Positions 24,476 through 33,559 of a DNA stretch of 64,000 bases are shown in pieces. The DNA is from Rhipicephalus microplus. Its lineage: Eukaryota > Arthropoda > Arachnida > Ixodida > Ixodidae. The translations under genes were made by a program, and so were the position numbers. Under the pieces are notes generated by a model that worked only from the letters and a program-made list of their open reading frames with translations, made no database searches and was not told the DNA's origin. Location: NCBI RefSeq assembly GCF_043290135.1, contig NC_134701.1, positions 34,003,501-34,067,500 of the forward strand. The letters run 5' to 3'. Numbering within the stretch: the stretch's first letter is position 1; each line of letters begins with the position of its first letter.

Positions 24476-24928
24476 GGGGAAGAAGTGTATACCTAAGGGC
24501 TCATTTTTTCGTGTTTTAAAACAGTATTAATGAGATCTAACAGACAGTAATGCCAAGGAATGTACAGGGGAAGTTATTAAAACCAATGGAGTGTAAATAA
24601 GAAGAAAGAAAAGTGGATAAAAAAATAACCAGCCGTGAGCAGGAATCGAACCTACAACCTTCGAATAACGCGTTCGATGCTCAAACCACTGAGCTACCAC
24701 AGCGGCCTTCCCTCAATCCACTTTTTTTGTTTATATGTGAATTTAGAAGTAGGAGTGACAGTCAGCGCCATCTATAAGCCAAACGACGAGTGTGAAAATA
24801 CTCTTATTCGCATGTTTGGCGTCACGTAGCACGTGAACTTATTATGAGCGGGCAGCTGAATAATTGTCCCTCTTATACAACCTAAACACACCAAGTCTGC
24901 CAGTACGAGACCCTCGTTCAATGAAATG
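24476..24928 (-). repeat. tRNA-like repeat, full unit
   Basis: Minus strand of 24632-24706 reads GGCCGCTGTGGTAGCTCAGT, then …GGTTCGATTCCTGC, giving clear A and B boxes and a partial acceptor stem with CACGGC. The flanking sequence (ggggaagaagtgtatacc, agaagaaagaaaagtggata) recurs in the next copy. It could be a SINE distinct from the Ruka-like family. Confidence 0.65.
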
Positions 24929-24929
24929 A

Positions 24930-25138
24930 GGGGAAGAAGTGTATACCTAAGGGCTCGTTTTTCCGTGTTTTAACACAATATTAATGAGATCTAACAGACA
25001 GTAATGCCAAGGATTGTTTAGGGGAAGTTATTAGAACCAATGGCATGTAAATAAGAAGAAAGAAAAGTGGATAAAAAAATAACCAGCCGTGAGCAGGAAT
25101 CGAACCTACGACCTTCGAATAACGCGTTCCATGCACTA
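24930..25138 (-). repeat. tRNA-like repeat, truncated second copy
   Basis: About 205 bases nearly identical to 24476-24685, in the same orientation. It stops within the tRNA head (cgcgttccatgc), just before the sequence that leads into the (TA)n tract. Confidence 0.75.
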
Positions 25139-25160
25139 TATATAACAAAAATTGCGCAAC

Positions 25161-25162
<2 letters not shown>

Positions 25163-25254
<92 letters not shown>
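25163..25254. repeat. (TA)n flanked by a 10-bp inverted repeat
   Basis: 92 bases of TA. The left flank is tgcgcaacat and the right flank is atgttgcgca, perfect inverse copies. The right copy is the start of LTR-3. Confidence 0.95.
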
Positions 25255-25255
<1 letters not shown>

Positions 25256-25256
<1 letters not shown>

Positions 25257-25431
25257 GTTGCGCACATGCACGAAGACAAAGAAGCGTATACGGTGAACCC
25301 ACTTGTCGCCCGTAGCGAGAAAAGAAGAAGAGGATTGGGAGGATCATCATCAGTCGGCCGCTTCTGAGCTGCCTCTCATGACCTAATAAACGGCCCCTCT
25401 CCAACTCTACCAGTCTCTTTCAAGCGTAACA
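25256..25431 (+). repeat. LTR-3, 5' LTR
   Basis: TGTTGCGCAC … AAGCGTAACA, 176 bases, with an AATAAA at 25385-25390. Confidence 0.8.
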
Positions 25432-25542
25432 GAGTGTTGGAGGTGCTGGGTAAGCGCTTCAAGTACAGAACGATCACTGCCGCAGCTTCGACGAAGCCTT
25501 CGACTGGTCGGTCTCTCATCATCTGCCGTGAGTGACTTCGAC

Positions 25543-26580
25543 ATGCCCGAAGAAACAGGCGTTTCCAGGACGGCACCGTCTGGTCCGCTTCCGTACTACC
25601 GAGTTCCACCGCCCTTCAAAGGAAAAGCCGAAGAAGATGTCGACGCCTGGCTCACCAAGTACAAATGTATGGGCAAGTCCAACGGTTGGGATGCAGCCGT
25701 TATGCTCGCCAACGTAGTGTTCTGCCTGACCGACACCGCACTGGTATGGTACGAGAACCACGAGGACGCACTCACGACGTGAGATCTTTTTGTTGAAGAG
25801 CTCAGGGCGCGTTTCGACGACTCGGTTGCTAGAAAGAAGCGGGCTGAGCAGACACTGTCGCAATGGGAACAGCTACCAGGGGAGACATGCACAACTTACA
25901 TAGAAGAAGTGTTAAGGCTGTGCAAGGTGGTCTGCGCTACCATGTCGGAAGAGGACGAAGTTGGGCATCTGCTCAAAGGAATTGCTGAGGACGCATATAA
26001 TTTTCTAATTGGAAAAAAAAGCTTCAGCTCTGTGTCCGACGTCATTCAGCATTGCTGAACGTTTGAAACACTCAAAATGCGTCGAATCGTGCCCAAGTTT
26101 GGTTGACTGGCTAACGTTACAACTGTTGCCAGTGTGGACACGAATCCTGGCCTCGACCTCATTTCTACCATTTGCCAGATTCTTCGTGAGGAACTGTCCC
26201 ACCAAGAAATGTCGTGTTCGACAGCTAACCATCGCGAGTTGTGTCTGCCACGTGAGGCAATGAATGTGCCTATTTTGACCCCACAGCAACCGACGATGAG
26301 CTCAGCAACTGGGGAGTACAGCCCAGCCCCACAGTCAGGAATGACAACTAGATTTCTCGCGTCGCGGTATGACCGACGCTCTCAGCGCATGCCTCCTCGA
26401 CACCGGACGTCTCGGTATGACGTACCCGACCAGTACATTAGTCACACAAGAGGAAAATGATGGCGCTCTATTCATCGACGAGCGACCAACGTTTTGACCT
26501 CAGCTGGTGTGCTATTCCTGCTGTGTGCCAGGCCACATATCGCGGTTTTGCAACCGTCGGGTAACTCCTCGGTATCATCA
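25543..26580 (+). pseudogene. LTR-3 gag
   Basis: The first ATG is at 25543 (MPEETGVSRTAPSG). The capsid core reads VDAWLTKYKCMGKSNGWD and TALVWYENHEDALTT, then a TGA stop at 25780. The same frame continues with DLFVEELRARFDDSVARKKR and ETCTTYIEEVLRLCK. A second stop falls near 26056, then the frame changes. A zinc knuckle with CX2CX4HX4C spacing, CYSCCVPGHISRFCNRR, lies near 26515-26565. Gag would form the particle and bind RNA. Two nonsense codons and a frameshift make it a pseudogene. Architecture matches the gag of LTR-9. Confidence 0.85.
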
Positions 26581-26733
26581 GCCATTCGATTTCTCACGAC
26601 CCTTCGAACAGTCTCATGGTGTCCGGTGACCGGCCAACATACCACCTGATGACAACTATTGGCCCACCAACTTTCGCAACCACTCCCCGGCATCTGACAG
26701 GAGTTTAACGCCCCCATCGCGACCTCGTTCTCA

Positions 26734-28029
26734 TTGTTCTCCTTCACCGCTGCGTCGCAAAGCGCCCTCTTCACCACCGAAAAACTAGCCAGCGCGGCCA
26801 ATGGGGTTGAGGTCGCTGGAAACGTGCTACTGACAGAAATACCTCCAGTGTGTATGTTTAAAAACAAAGTGCGTGTTTTGGTAATATATGTGCCTGTGAT
26901 GGCCTTGATGGACACAGGTGCAACGATTTCCGTGATGAGTGCTTCATTTAAAGACGTGGTAGGCCGGAAAGTTGTTTTTACCTGGGACGAAACTTTGACG
27001 TTCTGTGGAGTGAGTGGAGAGCCGTTGCGCCCCATTGGTGTGTGTAGTGCTGAAGTATTTTTGGGAGGCCGTATGATAACGACAGAGTTTGCAATTATTC
27101 CTTGGTAGACACTTGACGGCATTCCCGGCATGAACTTCTTGCGAGAATGTGGTGCCACTGTAAACTGTCGCACGGGAAAAGTCTTTGTGAGTGGCCAGAT
27201 GCTGTCAGAACTTCTGGAAACTCCAGCGGATGACCAAACAACGCTATGTGTCTTCGGCGATACGTTCATACCTGCGTTGTCTACCATACGCGTTCCTGTT
27301 ATTTGTCGTGGCGCGGATTCTGACAGCTTCGATGCGAGCGTAGAGCCAATGCACATAAACTGCTTGAAGAAGAATGTGTTGGTCCCTCATTGTGTGGTGT
27401 CGATCGATGGCGAACGAACTAGCCTATGGACTGTAAACTGTTCTTCTGAGCCCGTGACACTACCCAATGGTTTTAAATTAGATTCAGTCAGCAAAGAACA
27501 CGTGACCTTATCGGTGGTCGAGCTCACGGACGTGCCGGAAGAACGTGACGGAACTGGATGTCACAATTTGGACGGCGCGCTCATGGCAACGATAAAAAAG
27601 TCGCTTAGCTCAAGTGAGCACCAAACTCTAATGAATGTGCTGTTGAAGTACGTTTCGGTATTTGACTTTGCGCAGAAAGGCAAAGTAATCCCTATCCCCC
27701 TGCCTCGAACGCACCATTCTATCAACACTGGCGTGGCGTGTGCGATTTGCGAAAAACCTAATCGCGTTTCCCCGTCAGAAAGACAAATTATACAGGAACA
27801 AGTGCAGGAAATGGTGCAAAAGGGAGTACAAGAGTCAGCCTGTCCGTGGGAAGCACCCGTAATCCTTGTTAAGAAGAAAAATCGATCTTGGAGATTTTGC
27901 GTCGAATATCGCCGACTGAATGCCGTGACCAAAAAGCTCGTATACCCGCTGCTCCTTATTGAGGACGCAATAGACTGCTTACATTCGGGCTCTTATTTTT
28001 CCTCCGTAGACTTACGATCCGGTTATTGA
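26734..28029 (+). pseudogene. LTR-3 protease and RT N-part
   Basis: Protease: VMALMDTGATISVMSASF carries the Asp-Thr-Gly active site. A TAG at 27106-27108 interrupts the frame after TEFAIIPW, where LDGIPGMNFLRECGATVN continues. The second piece, 27130-28029, is open for about 300 codons. It contains SSEHQTLMNVLLKYVSVF, SPSERQIIQEQVQEMVQKGV, CPWEAPVILVKKKN, WRFCVEYRRLNAVTKK and YFSSVDLRSGY. It then hits TGA where the family has Trp. The catalytic Tyr-x-Asp-Asp part is missing by truncation. Confidence 0.85.
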
Positions 28030-28038
28030 CAAATTCCG

Positions 28039-28165
28039 ATTGATTGATTGATATGTGGGGTTAAACGTCCCAAAACCAACATATGATTATGAGAGACGCC
28101 GTAGTGGAAGGCTCTGGAAATTTCGACCACCTGGAGTTCTTTAACGCGCACCCAAATCTCCGAGT
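28039..28165 (-). mobile_element. SINE (Ruka-like), 3' half only
   Basis: Begins gattgattgattgatatg and continues through gagacgccgtagtgg to cgcacccaaatct, corresponding to the 3' half of the full SINE on the minus strand. The tRNA head is missing. Confidence 0.85.
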
Positions 28166-28829
28166 ATCATCCGAGTTTTAAGGGTGTCCCTTTGATTGCC
28201 GAAACCCTCAAGAGTGCACTCGGTCGCGGAGACTTCGACGCTGCCACGGGGTGGTCGACTCAACCAGCAGCTCCTGTCAATATGCGTTCAACAGAACAAG
28301 ACACCCACGACAAGAACTCTGCATATTAACATACACCAGGAGCACCACACCCACCCAACATGACAGACGAGTTCCCGACAATCGGCAAAACTGTGACTTC
28401 GGCGAGCCACAAGCACCCCCTCACCATCATCAACAGCGCACCACTACTAGGGGGAAGTCTGCTGAACAGCCAACACGCGTCCCTCCATTGCGGATGTCGA
28501 TACCAAAAGCACTACACGACAGCACCACTACAGCCCTCTTCAAAGGGAAGCCTGCCGAACTACGAAACCGCGTCCCCCTATTGCAGACCCCGGAACTGCC
28601 AACAAACACGTTCGCCGGGAGCCCAACGCCGAAATCCTCCCTACAACGACGAAAGCCTGCCGGACATAACTACAACCTGCGCACCTCATCAGTGTAATCC
28701 CCGCACCCAAAAGAAGATTGACTTCTGAAATGTAAGTCCAGCTCATCGCTTCCCAGTTGCAGTGCCACTTTCCTTAAAGTACGAAAACTTGCTGACAAAC
28801 GAATTATACATGAAATGCATAAATCAACA
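28166..28829 (+). other. unassigned sequence with a 148-codon open frame
   Basis: An open plus frame at 28251-28697 is rich in Pro, Thr, Ser and Arg and includes a weakly repeated phrase (ARG/KGKPAE … RVPLL). Two imperfect copies of a segment with gggaa(g/a)(t/c)ctgc…cgcgtccc lie about 110 bases apart. I recognise no domain. It could be the low-complexity part of an unrecognised element; a host gene is unlikely. Confidence 0.3.
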
Positions 28830-28861
28830 AGATAATAATAATATTATTATTATTATTATTA
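28830..28861. repeat. AAT/ATT microsatellite at the LINE 3' end
   Basis: aataataatattattattattattatt. Its position at the 3' terminus of the minus-strand CR1-like element matches the short terminal repeats typical of that group. Confidence 0.8.
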
Positions 28862-31530
28862 ATACGTTTAGTTCATCATCATTGTGTACATGATGACAGG
28901 GGCGCGCAGTAAAAGCTGCAAAATCCGGGGATCAAAAAACAGCTTGACTGAGCTGCTGACCCCTAACTTGGCAAACAGCAAGGATTCAAGAATAAAAAAC
29001 CAAATGTGCATAACATATCAGAAAAAGAAAAATGAAAGACACAATACAAGGAAGTACACTTTTAAGGCACAGAAATCGCGAGCAAACAGATAACAGGAAT
29101 TATGAAAGAAAAATGATAACAACTCTTTATTTGTCAATGTTTCAAGAGGTGCGTTTTTAGCTGCGAAGCTATTGAGCAGTCGCGGAAGCTGGTTTTCCAG
29201 GGTTTGCGTGCCGTAAGTTGTTCTGTATATTTGAACGTGCCATATATCTGTATTTCTTGTTCTGCATATATGTTTTCCCGGCTCTAGCACAGCAATCTTA
29301 CGAAGTAGAAATGTACTATACTTAATTTCACGCTTGAAGAAATGACAAAGAAGATACTCATATAATTTAGTTACTCGCACAATTTTGTGCTTGGTAAAAA
29401 GTTCGGTTGTTGTGTGCCAGCGAGGAAGGTTTTCCATTACGCGTAAGAAGCTCTTTTGTAGGACGTGTAATTTGTTTAGGTTTTCTTGTGTCGTGGTGCC
29501 CCAGACTAAGTGACAGTAGTTTAATGAGAATAAAATAAAGACTGATAGATTAGGATCATCACGTTCAGCGGCAGCATCTCACGTTTTCTGTAAACAATGC
29601 CTATTATCTGCGACAGCTTGCTACCAAGATAGGTTACATGGTCGTCCCAAGACAGTTTTTGATTTATCATAACTCCTAATGTTTTAATAGACGGCTTTAT
29701 TTCTAGGGGAATACGCTGAAAACTTATATTTCTTGTTAATGCGACTTTTTTGTTTTTCCTCTAAAGATGACGACTTTAGTTTTTGAGCTGTTTATCTTTA
29801 ATGCGTTCTTTCGTGTCTAGTTATCAAGTTTGTCTAGTGCGTCATTTGCTTGTTCTGTCAACTCGCCTATATTATCTCCAGCTAGAAATATGCTCGTGTC
29901 GTCAGCGTAGCATACAACTTTTGCGAAGGGTAAAGCCTGCACAATATTATTTATAAACATGTTAAAAAGAAACGGGCCCAAAATGCTGCCTTGTGGGACG
30001 CCACACTGAACAGGCCATGTATCGGATAAGAATCCGTCTACAACAACTGCCTGCCTACGGAAATCAAGATAAGATTTTACGAGTGCAGATGCATGTCCAC
30101 GAAATCCGCAACTCTCTAACTTGCGTAGCAATCGTTCATGGTTTATTAGGTCAAAAGTTTTCGTAAAGTCGACATAGATCCCAATAACTATTTTATTTTT
30201 GTCAAGTTCCTTTAGAATGTGTTCTTTTTGTTCCAGTAACGTGAGCTCTGTCGAACAGTGTTTTCTGAAAGCGAATTGAGAGTCGCTAATTAGGAAATGC
30301 TTAGATTCAGAGCTCACGAAGCGCTTATGAATAACTTTTTCAAACAGTTTTGAAAATATTGGTAGTATAAATATTGGCCTGTAATTTCCCAATATATTTC
30401 TGTCACCCTTTTTATAAAGTACTGATACACGCGCAAGCTGCATACCACGAGGAAACACTGCCTTAATGATACACTTGTTGAGAATATGCGTAATGCGCGG
30501 CGAAATAATGTCAAATATAAACTTAATTGGTTTAACTTGGAATCCACCAATGTCACAAGATGTCGTGTTGTTTAGCGTGTTGAATGTGCCCATCACCTCA
30601 GCTTCATCAACCGGGCTAAAAAATAGAGTATTTTCAATCGAGGTAATGTTTAGGAGGTCATTGATTACTTTAGCTTCACTTAAAACGCTTACAAAATGGC
30701 GATTATATGGCGATTACAAAATGGGAATTATATTCATTGGTCAGTTCCTGGCCGGATATAGCTTCCCCGTTTAGTACAAGTGTGGAAAGTTCTTTTTCAC
30801 AACTTTGTTTCTCTAGAATACTGTTTAGCTTTTTCCACGTTAAATCAGTGCGACCCTGGCATGCAACAAACTGATTTGTGTAATAATCTGCTCTAGCTTT
30901 TTTAAGTTCATTGTTCAGGCGATTACGGAGATTCTTGAAGATACGCAAGTCATTCGCATCTTTAGTTTTGATAAACTTGTGATACAAAGTGTTTTTCAAC
31001 CTAATCTTAGTAAGCAGTTCTTGTGTGATCCATGGCTTCCGAGTTCGGTGGTTGTTCCTCACAACTTTGAATGGAAAACTTGCGTTGTAAATTGGCTTAA
31101 GAACATTTATTAACTTGTCGTACGCTATTTCAGGATCATTTTCTTCCAGAATAAAATGCCAGTTTACTTGCGCTACATTTTGCCTAAATATAGAAAGGGT
31201 ATTTTCAGTGATAGGTTGAAAAGAGCGGGTATTGCTAACATGTTTTTTGAACTCTTTTGTAAAACACAAATAAATCGGTAAGTGGTCACTAATGTCAGCG
31301 CTAATTACTCCATATTTTACCGTTGCTCTGTCTATGTTCGTAATAAACAGATCTAGCAACGTGGAAGAATTTGGCGTGATGCGGGTTGGTAAATCAATGA
31401 CATTTGAAAACCGATTTGCCTGTAATAACAAGTCGAAACTCTTTTTCGAAACATCATTATTCAACATGTTAATGTTCATGTCCCTGCCACATACTAGGTC
31501 CAATCGCTTTTCGTGGCAGTATGAAAGCAG

Positions 31531-31542
31531 AGATTCGAAGAA
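31531..31542. repeat. target-site duplication of the LINE-borne SINE, left
   Basis: agattcgaagaa, repeated exactly at 31784-31795. Confidence 0.9.
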
Positions 31543-31783
31543 TGCCCCGCCGCGGTGGTCTAGTGGCTAAGGTACTCGGCTGCTGACCCGCAGGTCGCGG
31601 GTTCAAATCCCGGCTGCGGCGGCTGCATTTCCGATGGAGGCGGAAATGTTGTAGGCCCGTGTGCTCAGATTTGGGTGCACGTTAAAGAACCCCAGGTGGT
31701 CGAAATTCCCGGAGCCCTCCACTACGGCGTCTCTCATAATCATATGGTGGTTTTGGGACGTTAAACCCCACATATCAATCATC
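31543..31783 (+). mobile_element. tRNA-derived SINE (Ruka-like), full length
   Basis: 241 bases: tgccccgccgcggtggtcta, A box TGGTCTAGTGGCTAAGG, B box GGTTCAAATCC, body gcatttccgatggaggcgg … gttttgggacgttaaacccc, tail acatatcaatcatc. Bounded by a perfect 12-bp duplication within the CR1-like endonuclease. An RNA polymerase III internal promoter is inferred from the boxes. Confidence 0.95.
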
Positions 31784-32361
31784 AGATTCGAAGAAACCAA
31801 TAAATGCTGTGACTGAGCCCTGTGGATGACGATAACACACTGCAAAAAGGTTGCGTCCTGAACATACCGATAACACTTCATAGTCGCTCGTGCATACTGT
31901 GAATAACGGTAGCAAGTCTGGTTCCCAAATATTTTTAAACAGCATACAGACACCTCCCCTGCGACCATTATCGCGGTTTTAAAAAAATGTTTGGTACATA
32001 GGAAGATGGATAAGATCACAATCATTTTTCGACCAAGTTTAAGTTACTATAATTACATCCAAAGATGTATCTAACTGTTGCAAAAATAAATTTAGGCGCA
32101 TTTCTTTATTTCCGAGTGACTGTGCGTTAAAATGAACAGATTTGAAAGATTTTGCGAAGGGTGGACCAAGCATTTTTGAAAACTGGTTAGGATTAACGTA
32201 GGACGTATGGCAAACAGGTGCCATCTGGTGATTCTTTTACACACAAAAACCTAGAAGTACTAGTCAGACATCTAGGTGAGCTTAGCAACATCACGGAAGT
32301 CCGAGATAGGCTTCGTTGGATGATTCTCCGCCTTTTTTACGAGGATTTTGTTGTTTCTATG

Positions 32362-33177
32362 CTAAACGTACTTATAGTCGTTTACCTTTGCCCAGTCTTT
32401 TACTTCCTTCAACAGTGCTTCACTGCGTTTTGTGAGGTTTTCCAGCACGCAAACTTCTTTGTTCATTTCCAAAATTTTAAGCCGGTTGTCCCACCACGCT
32501 TCTCGGACGTTTAGTTTAGTGAAACGACAAATTATTGCGGGAATCTTATCTTGCTTGGATGGCAAACGGTGAATTGCTGCCACATCGTCGCGTGATAGTT
32601 CAGGAAGCTCGTTTTGGATAGCTAACGCATTTATCTTGCCAACAAGATCTTCTTGTTGAGTCTGTTGTATGCCATGAAATTCGAGAATGTACCTTCGGCT
32701 ACGCCATTCAAGGTCGTCAAGCTGGCGGTTTAGCGATTCAAGTTTTTTGTCTTGCATTTCGAGATTTTCAATCCTGGTACGTGGTTCTTTGATGCTGCGC
32801 TCATTTTCTTCGGTGCGCTTCATTACATCCGTCATCTGATCGGACATGAACTGCACAGACTCTTCTATCTTATCAACGGTTTCTTTCAGGGGCATCAAAA
32901 CATCTAGCTTTTGATTGACCGCCTGCAGCATCAAAAACACATCCCGTACGCAAGGTTCGTCATCAGTTTTTTACGTTTGCCCAAAATTTTTTGATGGTCT
33001 GCACTTCACACATTTCCACCTTTTGCGATACGCATCCCCTTTGGACTTCAATGTTGTGTCAGACACACCCGCACATTTTCCCGTATGATACGGGAGCTTA
33101 CATAAAGTGCACACTATGCCATCACTAGCACTCTCTAGTAACTCTTTACACTCCGGGCATTCAATGTTGTCAGGCAT
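32362..33177 (-). pseudogene. CR1-like ORF1: PHD-type finger plus coiled coil
   Basis: The ATG at 33177 starts MPDNIECPECKELLESASDG. Cys pairs CPEC, CTLC, His-x-x-x-x-Cys and a final CVKC give a PHD-like zinc finger over about 55 residues. One in-frame TAA at 32971-32973 interrupts the frame. It continues as a heptad-like coiled coil (VNQKLDVLMPLKETVDKIEE, then TEENERSIKEPRTRIENLEM), followed by an RNA-binding-like module (IPAIICRFTKLNVREAWWDN). CR1 ORF1 proteins bind element RNA. A single base change would explain the stop. Confidence 0.8.
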
Positions 33178-33404
33178 AACACTTTTGGCGGCAGCAGCGA
33201 CAAATATGAGCACAGGCAAGAGCCAAGTGAGACATTTTACAAACCTGTAACAGTACAGGGCGATAAGTTAGGGCGACGTTCCAGTAGCCACCGCTGCCGC
33301 CAAAGTGATGCTCGGTTGAAGAAGAGGTCCCTTTGTAGGCTGCGATGACCGCGCCAAGTGCAGATTGCGGCAGGTCACGTGAGGTCCCATGTCGATGAAG
33401 TCAG

Positions 33405-33545
33405 CAATTTGCAAGTGTACATTCGTACAATTTGCACATTGTGCAATTTGCAATTGCAATGCAATTTGCGATTCGCAATTTGCATTGTACAATTTGCATG
33501 TACAATTTGCATTGTACAATTTGCACATTGCAAGTGTACCTTCGA
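33405..33545. repeat. caatttgca-rich cryptic repeat between LINE and Penelope-like element
   Basis: Many overlapping copies of gtacaatttgca and gcaatttgc, with internal dyad symmetry. Bounded by ttgcaagtgtacattcg on the left and ttgcaagtgtaccttcg on the right (one mismatch). Frames through it are artefacts. Confidence 0.8.
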
Positions 33546-33559
33546 GCTAGAATAGCCCC

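Larger units (their letters stand above)
25256..28029 (+). mobile_element. Ty3/gypsy element LTR-3, 3' truncated
   Basis: Plus-strand element: 5' LTR directly abutting (TA)n, primer-binding-like TGTTGGAGGTGCTGG at 25435-25449, gag, protease, and RT up to SSVDLRSGY. It ends at 28038 where a minus-strand SINE fragment begins. The rest of RT, RNase H, integrase and the 3' LTR are absent from the window. Confidence 0.85.
29018..32224 (-). pseudogene. CR1-like ORF2: endonuclease and reverse transcriptase
   Basis: The ATG at 32224 starts MAPVCHTSYVNPNQFS. The endonuclease N-part has FNAQSLGNKEMRLNLFL, then a TAA where the family has Glu (IIVT stop TWSKND, about 32038). A SINE splits the endonuclease. 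Its C-part at 30703-31503 has STLLDLFITNI and DISDHLPIYLCF. A short duplication near 30696-30716 shifts frame. The RT at 29817-30596 has GNYRPIFILPIFSKLFEKVI, then CGVPQGSILGPFLFNMFINN and VCYADDTSIF, so the catalytic Asp pair is intact. The C-terminal piece is 29018-29437 (MENLPRWHTTTELFTKHKIV). The protein would nick the target and prime reverse transcription there. Confidence 0.88.
28830..33350 (-). mobile_element. CR1-like LINE, near full length
   Basis: Minus-strand non-LTR retrotransposon of about 4.5 kb. It has ORF1 with a PHD-type finger and coiled coil, then ORF2 with apurinic-type endonuclease and reverse transcriptase, a 3' UTR, and a short ATT/AAT microsatellite at the 3' end (28830-28861). 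The two-ORF layout and 137-base ORF1-ORF2 spacing fit the CR1/L2 group. Damage is modest: a few stops, one small duplication and a SINE insertion at 31543-31783. It is fairly young compared with the other LINEs here. Confidence 0.85.

Noticed and set aside
24632..24706. Possible functional tRNA gene
   Set aside because: A and B boxes are good, but the acceptor and anticodon stems are poor and the sequence is part of a dispersed repeat.
26472..27356. 294-codon minus-strand frame across LTR-3 protease
   Set aside because: Antisense to the recognisable protease and RT; no motif of its own.
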